Positions 1 to 8,056 of a stretch of DNA of 19,321 nt are shown here, in pieces. Where the stretch lies: positions 1 to 19,321 of the forward strand of contig CAWAXG010000046.1 of assembly GCA_963785755.1 (NCBI GenBank). Reading direction: 5' to 3'. The notes under the pieces are model-generated. The model saw only the letters and a list, made by a program, of their open reading frames with translations, did not search any database and was not told where the DNA came from. A program made the translations under genes and the position numbers. Every line of letters begins with the position of its first letter. The first letter of the stretch is position 1. This DNA comes from JACCXG01 sp963785755 (GTDB taxonomy: Bacteria > Acidobacteriota > Vicinamibacteria > Vicinamibacterales > 2-12-FULL-66-21).

Positions 1-366
1 TAGGAAATGTGCTCATGGCTCACGTCCATAGGCCAGGATGACGCCCACTCGACGCCTCGCAACGGGTGAGAACCGAACTCAACGCCCTCGTGCGTCTCAA
101 CGGGCGCGTGAGGGAACCGTGTCCAGAAGCAAGCCGGGGACGTGGAGAGAAGCACCCGCTTGGCGAGCACCACGGCGCGAGCAAAGACGCCCCATGGACG
201 GAAACGGGCGCCATCGACAGTGAATTATAGTGACGCGGCGGACCGAGGAAGCAGTCCGCACACATCCAAAATGGCAAGAGGTGCGGGATGCCGCCGGGTG
301 CGCTATGAGTGATTTTGGTTGGAGGGAACATGGTAGGTAACTTGCCGGCGGTCGAGGGACACCGTT
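1..366. other. Stretch with no recognisable gene
   Basis: Open frames exist on both strands, but their translations are Arg/Pro/Ser-rich with no recognisable domain, and none has a convincing ribosome site. I see no RNA gene, repeat or mobile-element end here. It may be the remnant of a gene truncated to the left of the window. Confidence 0.5.
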
Positions 367-377
367 GGCGCTATACT
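367..377 (+). promoter_or_regulatory. Putative promoter -10 box of the broken antitoxin
   Basis: GGCGCTATACT contains the -10-like hexamer TATACT at 372-377, 16 nt before the ATG at 394. The same 11 bases recur at 637-647 before the DUF433 gene. No good -35 is visible at 17 nt spacing. The role is inferred from position and repetition. Confidence 0.4.
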
Positions 378-393
378 GGCAGAGGATTAGCCG

Positions 394-616
394 ATGTCTC
401 CTTCGCTTTCGGAGCTTCTGAAGCTTCCCGCTGGCGAACGCGCCGAGCTCGCGATGGCGCTGGGGGAAAGCCTCTCTAAGACCGAACGTGAGGCGAGCTC
501 GAGTTGACGCCCGAGGAGGTGCGGAGCTGGATCGGCGCTGGAAGGAGCACGTTCAGCGGCCTGAGTCCTCGATTCCATGGGACGATGTCCGCCGCAGGTT
601 GACGGAGCGGGAGTGA
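394..616 (+). pseudogene. CHP02574-type addiction-module antitoxin, broken by two frameshifts
   Basis: The ATG at 394 opens a frame reading MSPSLSELLKLPAGERAELA, the typical N-terminus of the 'putative addiction module component' family (about 70 residues), which normally neutralises a RelE/ParE-like toxin encoded just downstream. That frame stops at 505-507. Family-like sequence continues in a second frame (ELTPEEV, near 495-521) and a third (AELDRRWKEHVQRPE, then IPWDDVRRRLTERE) to a stop at 614-616. Each change fits loss of one base, near 494 and near 521. No RelE/ParE gene follows; only 53 bases separate it from the next gene, so it is an orphan as well as broken. Recognition is confident; whether the breaks are biological or sequencing errors is unknown. 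Confidence 0.75.
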
Positions 617-636
617 GACGACAGGCCTGAGCCAGG

Positions 637-647
637 GGCGCTATACT
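637..647 (+). promoter_or_regulatory. Putative promoter -10 box of the DUF433/DUF5615 pair
   Basis: TATACT at 642-647 lies within the same 11-mer (GGCGCTATACT) seen at 367-377. ACGACA at 619-624 would be a weak -35 with a 17-nt spacer. The predicted transcript start is about 15 nt before the ATG at 670, giving a very short leader. Confidence 0.45.
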
Positions 648-669
648 CAACGTAAGGTTGCAGATAGCC

Positions 670-897
670 ATGTCTAACGAAACGCCAGTCGTACACAGCG
701 ACCCTGAGATCCTCGGCGGCACTCCGGTTTTTGTCGGGACCCGGGTGCCCGTCAAGTCGCTGTACGACTACCTCGAAGCCGGAGATTCGCTCGACGAGTT
801 TCTCGAGAGCTTTCCTTCGGTCACTCGCGAGCAAGCAGTTGCGGCTCTTGAACTGGCGCGCGCAATGACCGAGGCGCATGCGACTGCTGCTCGATGA
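670..897 (+). CDS. DUF433 domain antitoxin-like protein
   Basis: A 75-residue protein that is almost entirely a DUF433 domain: a short N-terminal strand, the conserved DPEILGGTPVFVGTRVPV stretch (about residues 11-28), a YDYLEAGDSLDEFLESFPSV segment and a C-terminal helix typical of a small winged-helix DNA-binding fold. DUF433 proteins are commonly the antitoxin partner of DUF5615 PIN-like proteins and are thought to bind both the partner and their own promoter. I chose the ATG at 670 over an upstream in-frame ATG at 658 because alignable family sequence begins there. Its last 20 bases overlap the next gene, as is usual for toxin-antitoxin pairs with translational coupling. The family call is strong; the antitoxin role is from family knowledge. 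Confidence 0.88.
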   Translation: MSNETPVVHSDPEILGGTPVFVGTRVPVKSLYDYLEAGDSLDEFLESFPSVTREQAVAALELARAMTEAHATAAR

Positions 898-1201
898 GTG
901 TGTCCCGAGGCCGTGGCTGCGTGATCTGACCGGCCACGACGCACATCACGTCCTTGATCTGGGTTGGTCGTCCAAGCGCAACGGTGAACTCCTGAAGCTT
1001 ATGGTTGCCGAGCACTTCGAGGCGCTTTTCACGGTTGATCGGAACCTCCCGTTTCAACAGAACTTGCGCGCGAGCGGCATTGCCGTCGTGATAGCGGTGG
1101 CCCGCACGAACCGTGTGAAGGAGCTGCGTCCCCTCATGCCGAAGGTTCTCGACGCCCTTCGGATCGTGAAGGCCGGTGAGGTCGTCAGCGTTGGTGACTA
1201 A
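878..1201 (+). CDS. DUF5615 PIN-like protein, likely toxin partner
   Basis: A 107-residue PIN-like protein starting MRLLLDECVPRPWLRDL. The N-terminal D6/E7 and the later FTVDRNLPFQQN segment (D54) are the acidic positions expected of the metal-binding PIN-like/Mut7-C fold, a ribonuclease fold. The length is normal for DUF5615. The ATG lies inside the end of the DUF433 gene, so the two are one operon. In this family the protein is annotated as a putative VapC-like toxin, but RNase activity is rarely shown directly. The C-terminus (VLDALRIVKAGEVVSVGD) is complete and the stop at 1199-1201 ends the operon. Confidence 0.87.
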   Translation: MRLLLDECVPRPWLRDLTGHDAHHVLDLGWSSKRNGELLKLMVAEHFEALFTVDRNLPFQQNLRASGIAVVIAVARTNRVKELRPLMPKVLDALRIVKAGEVVSVGD

Positions 1202-1312
1202 AGACGGTCCGCCAGGACTTGAAAAAAACTTGAAACTTTGCGCACGAAACGGCCTGTTGATAACCAAGACGGCCCGAAGGTCAGTGTGAAATCCCGAAGA
1301 AAACCGACGCAA

Positions 1313-1385
1313 CCGGAGACCATCGAGGTCTCCGGCTGCGATTGTCAGCCACGGGACCGGGGTTCGAATCCCCGTACGGGTACCA
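1313..1385 (+). other. tRNA 3'-end-like sequence (T-arm plus CCA) with an upstream hairpin
   Basis: 1358-1374 is a perfect T-arm (stem CGGGG, loop TTCGAAT, stem CCCCG), followed by a 7-nt acceptor-like strand TACGGGT, A and CCA (1383-1385). Upstream is GGCTG-CGATTGT-CAGCC (1334-1350), with anticodon-arm dimensions but lacking T33, and a perfect 9-bp hairpin CCGGAGACC/GGTCTCCGG (1313-1335) with a 5-nt loop. No 5' strand complementary to TACGGGT (ACCCGTA) is found, so this is not a complete tRNA. It may be a tRNA remnant, an attachment-site-like scar or a structured RNA. It overlaps the start of a repeat shared with about 8.04 kb. Confidence 0.5.
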
Positions 1386-1488
1386 TTTCGGCCATCCGAC
1401 GAGTTCAAGCTCCATTTCGATCCAATCTGGTGTCGGTTGTGTCGCACCGCGTGGGTGACGTGAGCTCGCGCGAGGAGTCGTTACACAT
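1371..1488 (+). repeat. Long intergenic repeat, copy A
   Basis: About 118 bp aligning with 8038-8163: CCCCGTAC.GGTACCATTTC, then CCGACGAGTTC, the identical 17-mer ATTTCGATCCAATCTGG (1414-1430 and 8082-8098), and GTGACGTGAGCTCG with the same order and spacing. It lies about 170 bp downstream of the DUF5615 gene. No ORF in it looks real. Confidence 0.7.
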
Positions 1489-1568
1489 TCCGGTCGCATT
1501 GCGCCGATCCCTCGAATCTCACGCCCTGTCTCCCGACGGTGGAAGGGCCGCTCAGAACGCGGCCCGCA

Positions 1569-3060
1569 TCAGCGAACGATCTCCGCGAGCATCGGATCGG
1601 ATTCTTCGTAGCCCTGGGTGGAGAGCATCCAGCGGCCGTCGGACGACACGCTGATGGCAGGTCCGCCGAGGAAGGGAGGGTGCCGGAGTCGGGCTACCTC
1701 GGTCGCGGGGCGCCTATCGAAACCCTGGAAGCGGACGACCCAGCTCGTTCCCGAGGAAGAGGGTTTTTCGTCGACGAAGTAGAGCCCGTCGGCCGTCAGG
1801 TCCCAGTTGCCGTGCGAGGAGCTGCAGCCCCTCGACGACGACCTGCTCGTCCCCGCCCTCGACCGGAATCCTCCAGAGGGCGTTCTGTGGATCCAGCGTG
1901 CCCGACATTTTCTTCGTGAAGTACACGTGCCGTCCGTCGGTCGACTCGATCGCTGCGAACCCGCCCCCCGAGTGACTTGCCGGGCGTTCCCCGGTTCCTC
2001 CCCGCTCGACGGCACCTTCCACACCTGCACCTGACCATCCCGGTGCGACCCAAAGTAGATGAAGCGCCCGTCTATCGACCAGCTCGCTATCGAGTCGATC
2101 GCGGGAGACGTCGTCACTTGCTTCGGGGTGCCTCCCGAAGCGCTGATCACGTAGATGTCCACGTTAATCCCACCTTTCGCGGTAAAGTCGAACGCGATCC
2201 ACTTTCCGTCCGGGGACCACCGCGGGCAACCGACGGATCCTCCCTCCCTTCCGAGATAGGTCAGTTGGAGCGGGTGCCTGCCCTTCCCGTCGACGACCCA
2301 GATCTCGAACTGGCCGCTCCGAACCGAGGTGAACGCCACTCGCTCGCCATCGTGGGAAAACTGTGGATTGGCGTCGGTCTCGTTGGACGGGGCGAATCGG
2401 GTCTGTGCTTCTCCCGTCGCTCGCCCCTGCCGCAAATCGAGCCGCCAGATGTCCAGGTCGATCGTCCCCTGCGAATACGCGAGGCGATGTCCGTCCCGCG
2501 CCACGGCCACGTCCACTGCCCGCTCGGTCCCGGCCAGAGGGCGGGCTTGCCTGCCGTCGACAGAGACGCTCCACAAGGAGGTACTGGCTCTTCCAAACGA
2601 CGATGGCGTCGGCTGACCTCCGTCGCGCGCGAGAGGCACGGCGGCGAAGAGAATCTCCTTCCCGCCGGCAATCCAGGCCAGTCGACCCCTCCTCCGTACA
2701 GCTGGTTGGCACGACCACTTTCGGCTCGCCCCCAGCGACAGGAACGACGTGCACGAAAGCACCAAACTGCGGGCTCGTGAGCTGCCGTGTAAAGGCGAGG
2801 GTCCGACCGTCGGGCGAGAAGGCCGGCTGCATGTCTTGGGTGGAGGGCGAGGTGAGCTTCGTCTTCAAGCCAGTCACGATGTTCAGAGCGAAGATCCCGA
2901 TGCGTTCTCCGGGCGACGATCGATCCACGACGGCCAGGGAGCTGCCGTCGGGAAACCACGAGAGCCCCTGGTGGGCCAGGCCCTGTACCTCCCCGATCTT
3001 GTGCTCAGCTCCGCCTGTGGAAGCGATGAGGCGCACTTCCAGTCGTGCCAGGCTGGTGGG
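1569..3060 (-). pseudogene. PD40 propeller remnant of a truncated, frameshifted Ser/Thr kinase paralogue
   Basis: Read on the minus strand this is the propeller half of a kinase like its neighbour at 3254-5945: EVRLIASTGGAEHKIGEV, then PAFSPDGRTLAF, NPQFSHDGERVAF, PRWSPDGKWIAF and SWSIDGRFIYF repeats, ending DPMLAEIVR with a stop at 1569-1571. The reading frame changes three times: near 2685, near 1965-1970 (a run of six C on the plus strand) and near 1815. The kinase domain and membrane helix are missing. Homology stops near 3060, where a different gene tail on the plus strand begins. It lies head-to-tail behind the kinase at 3254-5945, so it probably arose by duplication of a kinase gene followed by truncation. 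It should not yield a functional protein as it stands. Confidence 0.75.
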
Positions 3061-3164
3061 TTCATCGTCTGCGCATCACGGAGCCGGAGCAGCTCGACGA
3101 GTCCCTGCAGGCATGGCTTCGCGAGAGCTATCGGCTGATCGGGATGCAGGAGCGACTTCGCTGA
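3060..3164 (+). pseudogene. 3' tail of an unidentified gene
   Basis: A plus-strand frame reads HRLRITEPEQLDESLQAWLR then ESYRLIGMQERLR and stops at 3162-3164. It has the look of a genuine protein C-terminus (amphipathic helix, no low complexity), reminiscent of DUF5655-type or YjbR-like small proteins, but I cannot name it securely. Upstream the frame loses plausibility where the minus-strand PD40 remnant begins, so both genes appear cut at the same junction. Confidence 0.3.
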
Positions 3165-3253
3165 GCGCGGGCGGCTGTGACCCGTTCTACGTCTCTCTTT
3201 CGCCCATGCTCCTCCGATCCGCGTCGAACGCGCGGCCGTCGGCGTTCCGGTCC

Positions 3254-5945
3254 TTACCGGAAGTTCTCCACCAACATGAGGTCGTTGGTCGCGGAGTCTA
3301 CGGTGGAGAAGAGAACCGTACCGACCATCCGGGGACGCCGTGAGGCCGAGCGCGACTCGTGCACCGAGGTCAGCCACGGTCCTGGACATGCCAGCGGCAA
3401 AATCGAAGAACCGAAGCCGCCCGCTGTTGTCCGTGACAAAGCCCCGACCGGCCGTAAAAAGTATCGGCAGCCCCACTTCGTGCTCGGCCCGTCGTTCGAT
3501 GTAGTAAACGCCATTATCCTGCACCGTGAAAGCCCGCTGGATGACTCCCTCCAACACTTTGACAGGCTCCCCACCGCGGGTCGAGATGCGCCACAGGATG
3601 CTGGGTGCACTCGCGGTCTGCGTATAGTAAACGTGAACGCCATCAGTTGACTCGAACGCCACGAAGCCGCCGTTAGGTGTGACCTGCACGGCTTCTCCCC
3701 CGGACAGCGGAACCTTCCAGATCTGATAGTCGCCGATGCGATTCGAGCTGAAGTAGATCCACTTGCCGTCCCGGGAGAAGCTCGGGACGTGATCGTTGGC
3801 CGGATGGGACGTAAGGCGACGAGGCTTGCCGCCCGAAGCGGGAACTGTGTAGATCTCGAATTGGCCTTCGAGATTGGAATCAAAGGCGATCGTCTGGCCG
3901 TCCGGAGACCAGCGGGGCGTCCCTGTCGCTGGAGCGCTCATCGACGTGAGCTGGACGGCGTTCGAGGCGTCGAGATCAGCGAGCCAGATCTCCATGCTTC
4001 CTGACCGGTTCGAGCCGAAGGCGACGCGACGCCCCTCCGGAGAAAACGCGGGATTGTAGTCCGACCGGGTCGACGAGAAGGACACGACCTGAGATGAGGA
4101 TGCGGGCCGGCCCGGTGCCGGCGTGTTCAGACGCCAGACATTCAGGTCGAAAGAGCTACGCACATAGACCAACCGGACCGGCTTGTCCGGCTGCGACCGC
4201 GGTACTGTCGGCATCGATGCGTCCTCCCCCACGAAAGGCAATCGTACCGCCGGGCGAGTGCCGGACACGCCGACCTTCCAGAGAGTGCCCTGCGTGGAAT
4301 AGATGATCTCTTTGCCATCGGGCGACCATGTGGGGTCTACCGCATTCAACGGAGCATGCGTGAGTTTTCTGGGTGTGCCGGCCGCGGTCAAGCCTTCCCC
4401 TAAAGCGAGCCAATGGAGCTCACCGCCGCTTGCGGAGGGGACCCGACGGAAGACGAGGGAGTGCCCATCAGGGGACACTGCGGGCATGGTATCGCCCAGG
4501 AGAGGAGGCTCTGGATGCGTCAGGGGCCTCTTTTCTCCAGTCTCGACTGAGACCACGAACAGAGCGTCAGGCTTATCCTGACCGGCGGAGTCCGTGACGA
4601 TCAGAGACTTGCTGTCCGGGAACCACGCCAGGTATGGCGGATCGACGTAACTATGACGCACTTGGATCTCGGCCAGCCGGCGCTCAAGCCCACCAAGAGG
4701 TGGAATCAGCCGCAGCTCGTTGTTGCCCTGGCTCTCACCGCGGAGGAACGCGATCCAGCGCCCGTCGGGCGACCAGGCGGCACTATAGTCACTAGCGGGG
4801 TCGCTGGTCAGCCGCAATGGGCCCCCGGAGTCTATGAGCTGAACATAGAGGTCATCGTTATCCAGCTTGGGTCCCGACCAGGTGAACGCCACCTGGCTTC
4901 CATCGGGCGAGAGCGTAGGGTAAGTCTCCGCACCGGGAAAGGTCGTGAGCGGCACCACGCGCGACGGCTCGGAGGCGTCGTGAGCGCGAAACTGTCGCCA
5001 GGTAAAGAAGCCTCCGACCAGCACCACGGACAGCAGCGTCACCCAGGCCCATGGCCGTCGGAACAGGGTTCGCGCCACCGGCGCCTGCGGTCCGGACGCA
5101 GATTCCTCCTGGACGTCCTCCAGCGCAACCTTCACGTCCGCCATGTGTTGATATCGCCGCGCCGGATCCCGTCGCAAGCAATGTGAGACGATCTTCGCGA
5201 GGTCCGGCGGAATCGACGGAACCAGCTGGGTCGCCGGCTTCGGATCCTCGTGAAGAATCTTCGCCACCACGGAGAGGTGGGAATCGCCGGTGAACGGCTT
5301 CTGACCGGTGACCATCTCGTAAAGGACCGAACCGAAGCTGAAAATGTCGGAACGGCTGTCCAGTTTCCGACCTTCGGCCTGCTCGGGGGACATGTAGGGC
5401 GCCGTGCCCATCACCATGCCTTCGCCGGTCACCGGGTGCGCGCTCAGCGTAGCGGCGTCGCCCGACGATTCGGACCGATCCGTGAGCTTCGCCAGGCCGA
5501 AGTCGAGCACCTTGACGCGACCCTCCTCCGTCACCATGAGGTTGGACGGTTTTAGATCGCGATGCACAATGCCCGCGTCGTGTGCCTTCGCAAGCGCGTC
5601 GGCGATCTGGATGGCGTACTTCAGCGCCAGCGATGACCGGAGGCCCTTGCTGGGAATCAGCTCGTCGAGGGTCTTGCCGTCGACGTACTCCATCACGATG
5701 AAGTCCACGCCATCGTCGGAGTTGATGTCGTGGACGGTGATGATGTTCGGGTGATTCAGCCCGCTCGCGGCCCTGGCTTCCTGAATGAACCGCCGCTTGC
5801 GTTCAGGATCGGCGACCTTGTCCGGCGGCAGGACCTTGATGGCGACCGGGCGGCCGAGGCGCGTGTCGCGGGCCTCATACACGACGCCCATGCCGCCCCG
5901 CCCGATCTCGCGCACAATCTCATGGTGGAGCAGCTGGCGATTCAT
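3254..5945 (-). CDS. Membrane Ser/Thr protein kinase with C-terminal PD40 propeller (late frameshift)
   Basis: An STPK of the PknB-like class. The kinase domain covers residues 9-275: glycine loop GRGGMG (15-20), catalytic Lys37 in VAIKV, HRDLKPSN with Asp130, DFG at 148-150, and SPEQ near 186. A single hydrophobic helix at about 298-318 is followed by eight PD40-like repeats (such as SAAWSPDGRWIAF and NPAFSPEGRRVAF). This implies a cytoplasmic kinase and a periplasmic beta-propeller sensor. A one-base insertion near 3332 throws off the last 25 or so residues: the expected end is TVLFSTVDSATNDLMLVENF with a stop at 3254, whereas the literal frame runs on to 2883 with nonsense residues. The ATG at 5945 follows the SnoaL-like stub by 18 bases, so co-transcription is possible. 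Substrate and ligand are unknown. Confidence 0.88.
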
Positions 5946-5963
5946 GGGGCACCAGTCCCCTTT

Positions 5964-6182
5964 TCACGCGAACGCCGCATTGATTGCGGCTGCATCAGCG
6001 AACTCGCGGAAGTGCACGATGCTGCCGTTCCGTAACGTGAAGATCATCGCCCACTCCGACGACACTCCACGACCGGTTTTCTTTGCAGTCGCGTCGTAGA
6101 AACCGAGCACCACAACCTTGTCTCGCTCCGCGATGTACTCGCGCGGCTCGAACCGCTTGAAGTCGATCCCGCCGGCGAGGGG
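5964..6182 (-). pseudogene. 3' half of a SnoaL/NTF2-like protein
   Basis: The minus-strand frame reads GGIDFKRFEPREYIAERDKV, then VVLGFYDATAKKTGR, SSEWAMIFTLRNGSIVHFRE and FADAAAINAAFA, ending in a stop at 5964. This is the C-terminal half of a SnoaL-like (ketosteroid-isomerase fold) small protein, a family usually about 130 residues long. Roughly the first 60 residues are missing. Immediately upstream, in another frame, is the start of an unrelated dehydrogenase, so the family-like sequence begins at a junction near 6182. Such proteins act as small isomerases, cyclases or uncharacterised stress proteins; this fragment lacks much of the cone fold and is unlikely to work. Confidence 0.7.
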
Positions 6183-6423
6183 CCACCAGCACGTCGCCAT
6201 TCGGCAGCACGTGCAGCCACCTCGGGTTGTCGAGACCGCCGGCGAAGAGGGAAACGGCGAACCCCGCGGGCGCCTCTGGCGGTTCACTCGGCCGCTGCGA
6301 CTGAAAACTCGCGCGGTCAGCGAGCGCCGCAGCAACGCCGGCCGACGCCAACGCGATCGCCACTCTCAAAGCGACGCTCGTGCTCGTGGACTTGCCTCGG
6401 CCGGTTGTGCGCTTGGCGATCAA
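6183..6423 (-). pseudogene. 5' stub of a sorbosone/glucose dehydrogenase-like secreted protein
   Basis: About 80 residues are recognisable: a basic N-terminus, a hydrophobic signal or anchor segment (residues 18-36, VALRVAIALASAGVAAALA), a linker, then PAGFAVSLFAGGLDNPRWLH and VLPNGDVLVA. This matches the start of PQQ-type L-sorbosone dehydrogenase-like beta-propeller proteins (about 430 residues), which oxidise sugars in the periplasm. After LPNGDVLVA the sequence loses the family pattern and enters the SnoaL-like fragment in a different frame. The start codon is uncertain: TTG at 6423 is the first possible start in the frame. Only a fifth of the gene remains. Confidence 0.65.
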
Positions 6424-6569
6424 TGGATTCTCCCACTCATCAATAAGGGTGCGCTATCGTCCAGACCGAGAACCCCACGTTGATTCGGACCAAGGCGAGG
6501 GGCCGCCGCACACGGCCTTGACCGCGAAGAACGGGGTTCCGTACCTGATCAGTACCAGTGATCCGCTGA

Positions 6570-6663
6570 TTGTCGGCCCTGTTCTGGAGCGTCTCGATGA
6601 GCGGGCGAATGTGGCCTTCCATCGGCTTGGTCAACGCATCGAGCCAATGAACGCTTTTCAGGT
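6570..6663 (-). pseudogene. C-terminal piece of a TIR domain (minus strand)
   Basis: The minus-strand frame contains LKSVHWLDALTKPMEGHIRP then LIETLQ. In bacterial TIR proteins the segment after SLEYFLS... reads ..HWLDALTPPLE.HI..L...L, so this is the last part of a TIR domain. It starts where the plus-strand TIR fragment at 6954-7271 breaks off (SLEYGLSS), making the two complementary halves in opposite orientation. The flanking residues of the same frame (Arg/Pro-rich before, NQRITGTDQV after) do not look like TIR sequence. Confidence 0.6.
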
Positions 6664-6762
6664 TTCTCCTGAAAACACCAGCACCCGCAAAGGACCTCCT
6701 CATGGCCCGCGCCCTAGGTGTGGGCCATGGTACACAAGACGCCAAGTTGCGGGCGCCGGGCA

Positions 6763-6907
6763 ATGTGGATTGCGGCGATTCTCGTGTCCGTCGCCCGGGC
6801 CGCGTCGGCACAGGACGACTTGGTGCTGGAACGGGCTCTACACTACTTCACCCGACACGACGCCGGGGAAATCTTCGAGGTACAAGGGTCCCGTTTTCAC
6901 ATACCTT
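6763..6907 (+). pseudogene. N-terminus of a secreted protein, possibly of the M48-like protease
   Basis: The ATG at 6763 opens MWIAAILVSVARAASAQDDL, a good Sec signal peptide with an A-S-A cleavage site, followed by VLERALHYFTRHDAGEIFEV and QGSRFHIP. After about 6907 the frame becomes implausible and the TIR sequence begins in another frame. The M48-like fragment at 7273-7804 lacks its own signal peptide, so this may be its severed N-terminus with TIR sequence lying between; that link is inference. It could instead be an independent exported protein. Confidence 0.4.
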
Positions 6908-6953
6908 TGAGCACCTCACGCCGCAGGCTCATAGCCGCAATCTGTTGGGAGAT

Positions 6954-7271
6954 ATGGCCCACGACGTATTTGTCAGCTACGCCAGCGAAGATCAGCTGAC
7001 AGCTGAAGCGGTCCTCGCCTCGTTGGAGCACGAAGGCATCCGCTCCTGGATCGCGTGCCGCAACCTTCGGCCCGGCGACGACTACGGCGAGCACATCATC
7101 GAGGCCATCAAGCAGGCTCGCGTGTTCCTGCTGATCTTCTCTTCACACGCGAACCAGTCTCGACACGTACGAATCGAGCTCGAGCGCGCGGTCAGCCTCG
7201 GCGTTCTCATCATTCCATTCCGAATCGAAAACGTCGTCCCGGCACAGTCGCTGGAGTACGGCCTCTCCAGC
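6954..7271 (+). pseudogene. TIR domain, N-terminal three quarters
   Basis: The ATG at 6954, 2 nt after a GGGAG ribosome site, gives MAHDVFVSYASEDQL (box 1), GIRSWIACRNLRPGDDYGEH (residues 28-47), ARVFLLIFSSHANQS and RIELERAVSLGVLIIPFRIE. Glu75, six residues after Ser69, sits where NAD-cleaving TIR domains have their catalytic glutamate. TIR identity is lost after SLEYGLSS (about residue 106), and the same frame runs on into the M48-like fragment and stops at 7388. The missing end of a TIR domain lies on the opposite strand at 6570-6663. Bacterial TIR proteins are NAD hydrolases or adaptors, often in anti-phage defence; no partner such as Thoeris or an STING/Argonaute gene is seen here. As arranged, the domain is incomplete. 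Confidence 0.75.
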
Positions 7272-7272
7272 A

Positions 7273-7804
7273 TCCTCGCCATGTTGCCCGCGGACGGCAA
7301 CAAGCACGACCTGAATACAGCTCAGCTGAAGAGCTGGCTGCCACGCGGCGCGTATTCGAACTGCACCAACGCGAAGCTGTCTACGTAATCAAGGTCATGA
7401 ACCTCATTGAGGTGCCCCAGGCCGTCGTGGCTTTGCACGGTCGCGCGGTCGTGCTGGTCTCGGAACGGGCGCTCGATCTCCTCGACGCCGAGGAGCTTCA
7501 GGCGCTTGTGGCGCATGAGGTTGGCCACGAGTTTTTCTGGGGTGAGTATTTCCGGGCTCGTCGGGACAGCAGTCAGTCGTCTTTGCGGACACTGGAACTG
7601 CTCTGCGACGGCTTCGCCGTCATCACACTCGCGCACGCTGGAGTGAACCCCGAGCGGCTGACCTCGGCGCTCGAAAAGATCGTTCGACATAACCGCGACC
7701 GGTTCGGAGTTGCGCGGAACGAAGATAGCTATCCTGCTGTCACAGAGCGCCGGAGATTCGTGGGACGTCTCGTCGAGTGGCTTGGACGATCCCGTGCCCA
7801 GTAG
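7273..7804 (+). pseudogene. M48-like zinc metalloprotease lacking its N-terminus
   Basis: Two successive frames make up the fragment: LPADGNKHDLNTAQLKSWL in the TIR frame, then from about 7345 the frame reading VFELHQREAVYVIKV, VVALHGRAVVLVSERALDLL and ALVAHEVGHEFFW, ending at 7802-7804. HEVGH (7514-7528) is a canonical HExxH zinc site, and LELLCDGFAV (Glu near 7595) supplies the usual third ligand region. DVxLPQA-like VPQAVVALHGR and ELQALVAHE are typical of M48-like proteases. No signal peptide or start precedes it in frame; the signal peptide at 6763 could be its lost beginning. There is one frameshift plus the TIR junction. The family call is good; function as it stands is doubtful. Confidence 0.7.
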
Positions 7805-7994
7805 ACTTCGCGGTATGCTCTCAGCTGGTGGTGGACTCTTCTGCCACGAACCGATTGATGATCGCTGGTACCGGCCGCGCCTCTCATGCGGGGAAGGCTC
7901 CAGGTTTTTCAGTAACGCGGTGTGCGCCGAGCTGGAGCGCTGAGCCAGCTCACAATGCAAGAAAGCTTTGGAACGCCCGAAGGCCGCAGCATTA

Positions 7995-8056
7995 TGCGGC
8001 AATCCCTGAGAATGGCAGCGTCCAACCTTTCGCAAATCCCCGTACCGGTACCATTT
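7995..8056 (+). repeat. Dispersed GTACCGGTAC intergenic repeat, copy 1
   Basis: Shares TCCAACCTTTCGCA (8021-8034) and CCCCGTACCGGTA (8038-8050) with copies at 9737 and 12712, plus the preceding GCAATCCCTGA. It contains the perfect 10-bp palindrome GTACCGGTAC followed by CA. It lies 190 bp after the M48-like gene and runs into the longer repeat at 8038-8163. The rest of the 7805-7994 gap shows no gene. Confidence 0.8.

Noticed and set aside
1291..1385. Complete tRNA gene
   Set aside because: No 5' strand pairs with the acceptor-like TACGGGT, and the candidate anticodon loop lacks T33.
1250..1385. tmRNA 3' end
   Set aside because: The acceptor strand does not fit the usual tmRNA GGGG/CTCC-type pairing, and no tag-peptide region or 5' end is seen.
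1238..1654. ORFs on both strands across the tRNA-like region
   Set aside because: The translations (such as GDSNPGPVADN on the minus strand) are the familiar spurious product of reading through tRNA-like DNA.
1977..3343. Long plus-strand ORFs across the kinase propeller remnant
   Set aside because: They are shadows of the minus-strand PD40 sequence; only the short tail at 3060-3164 looks protein-like.
6954..7388. TIR gene as part of a Thoeris-like defence system
   Set aside because: No ThsA-like, SIR2 or other partner gene is present, and the domain is incomplete.
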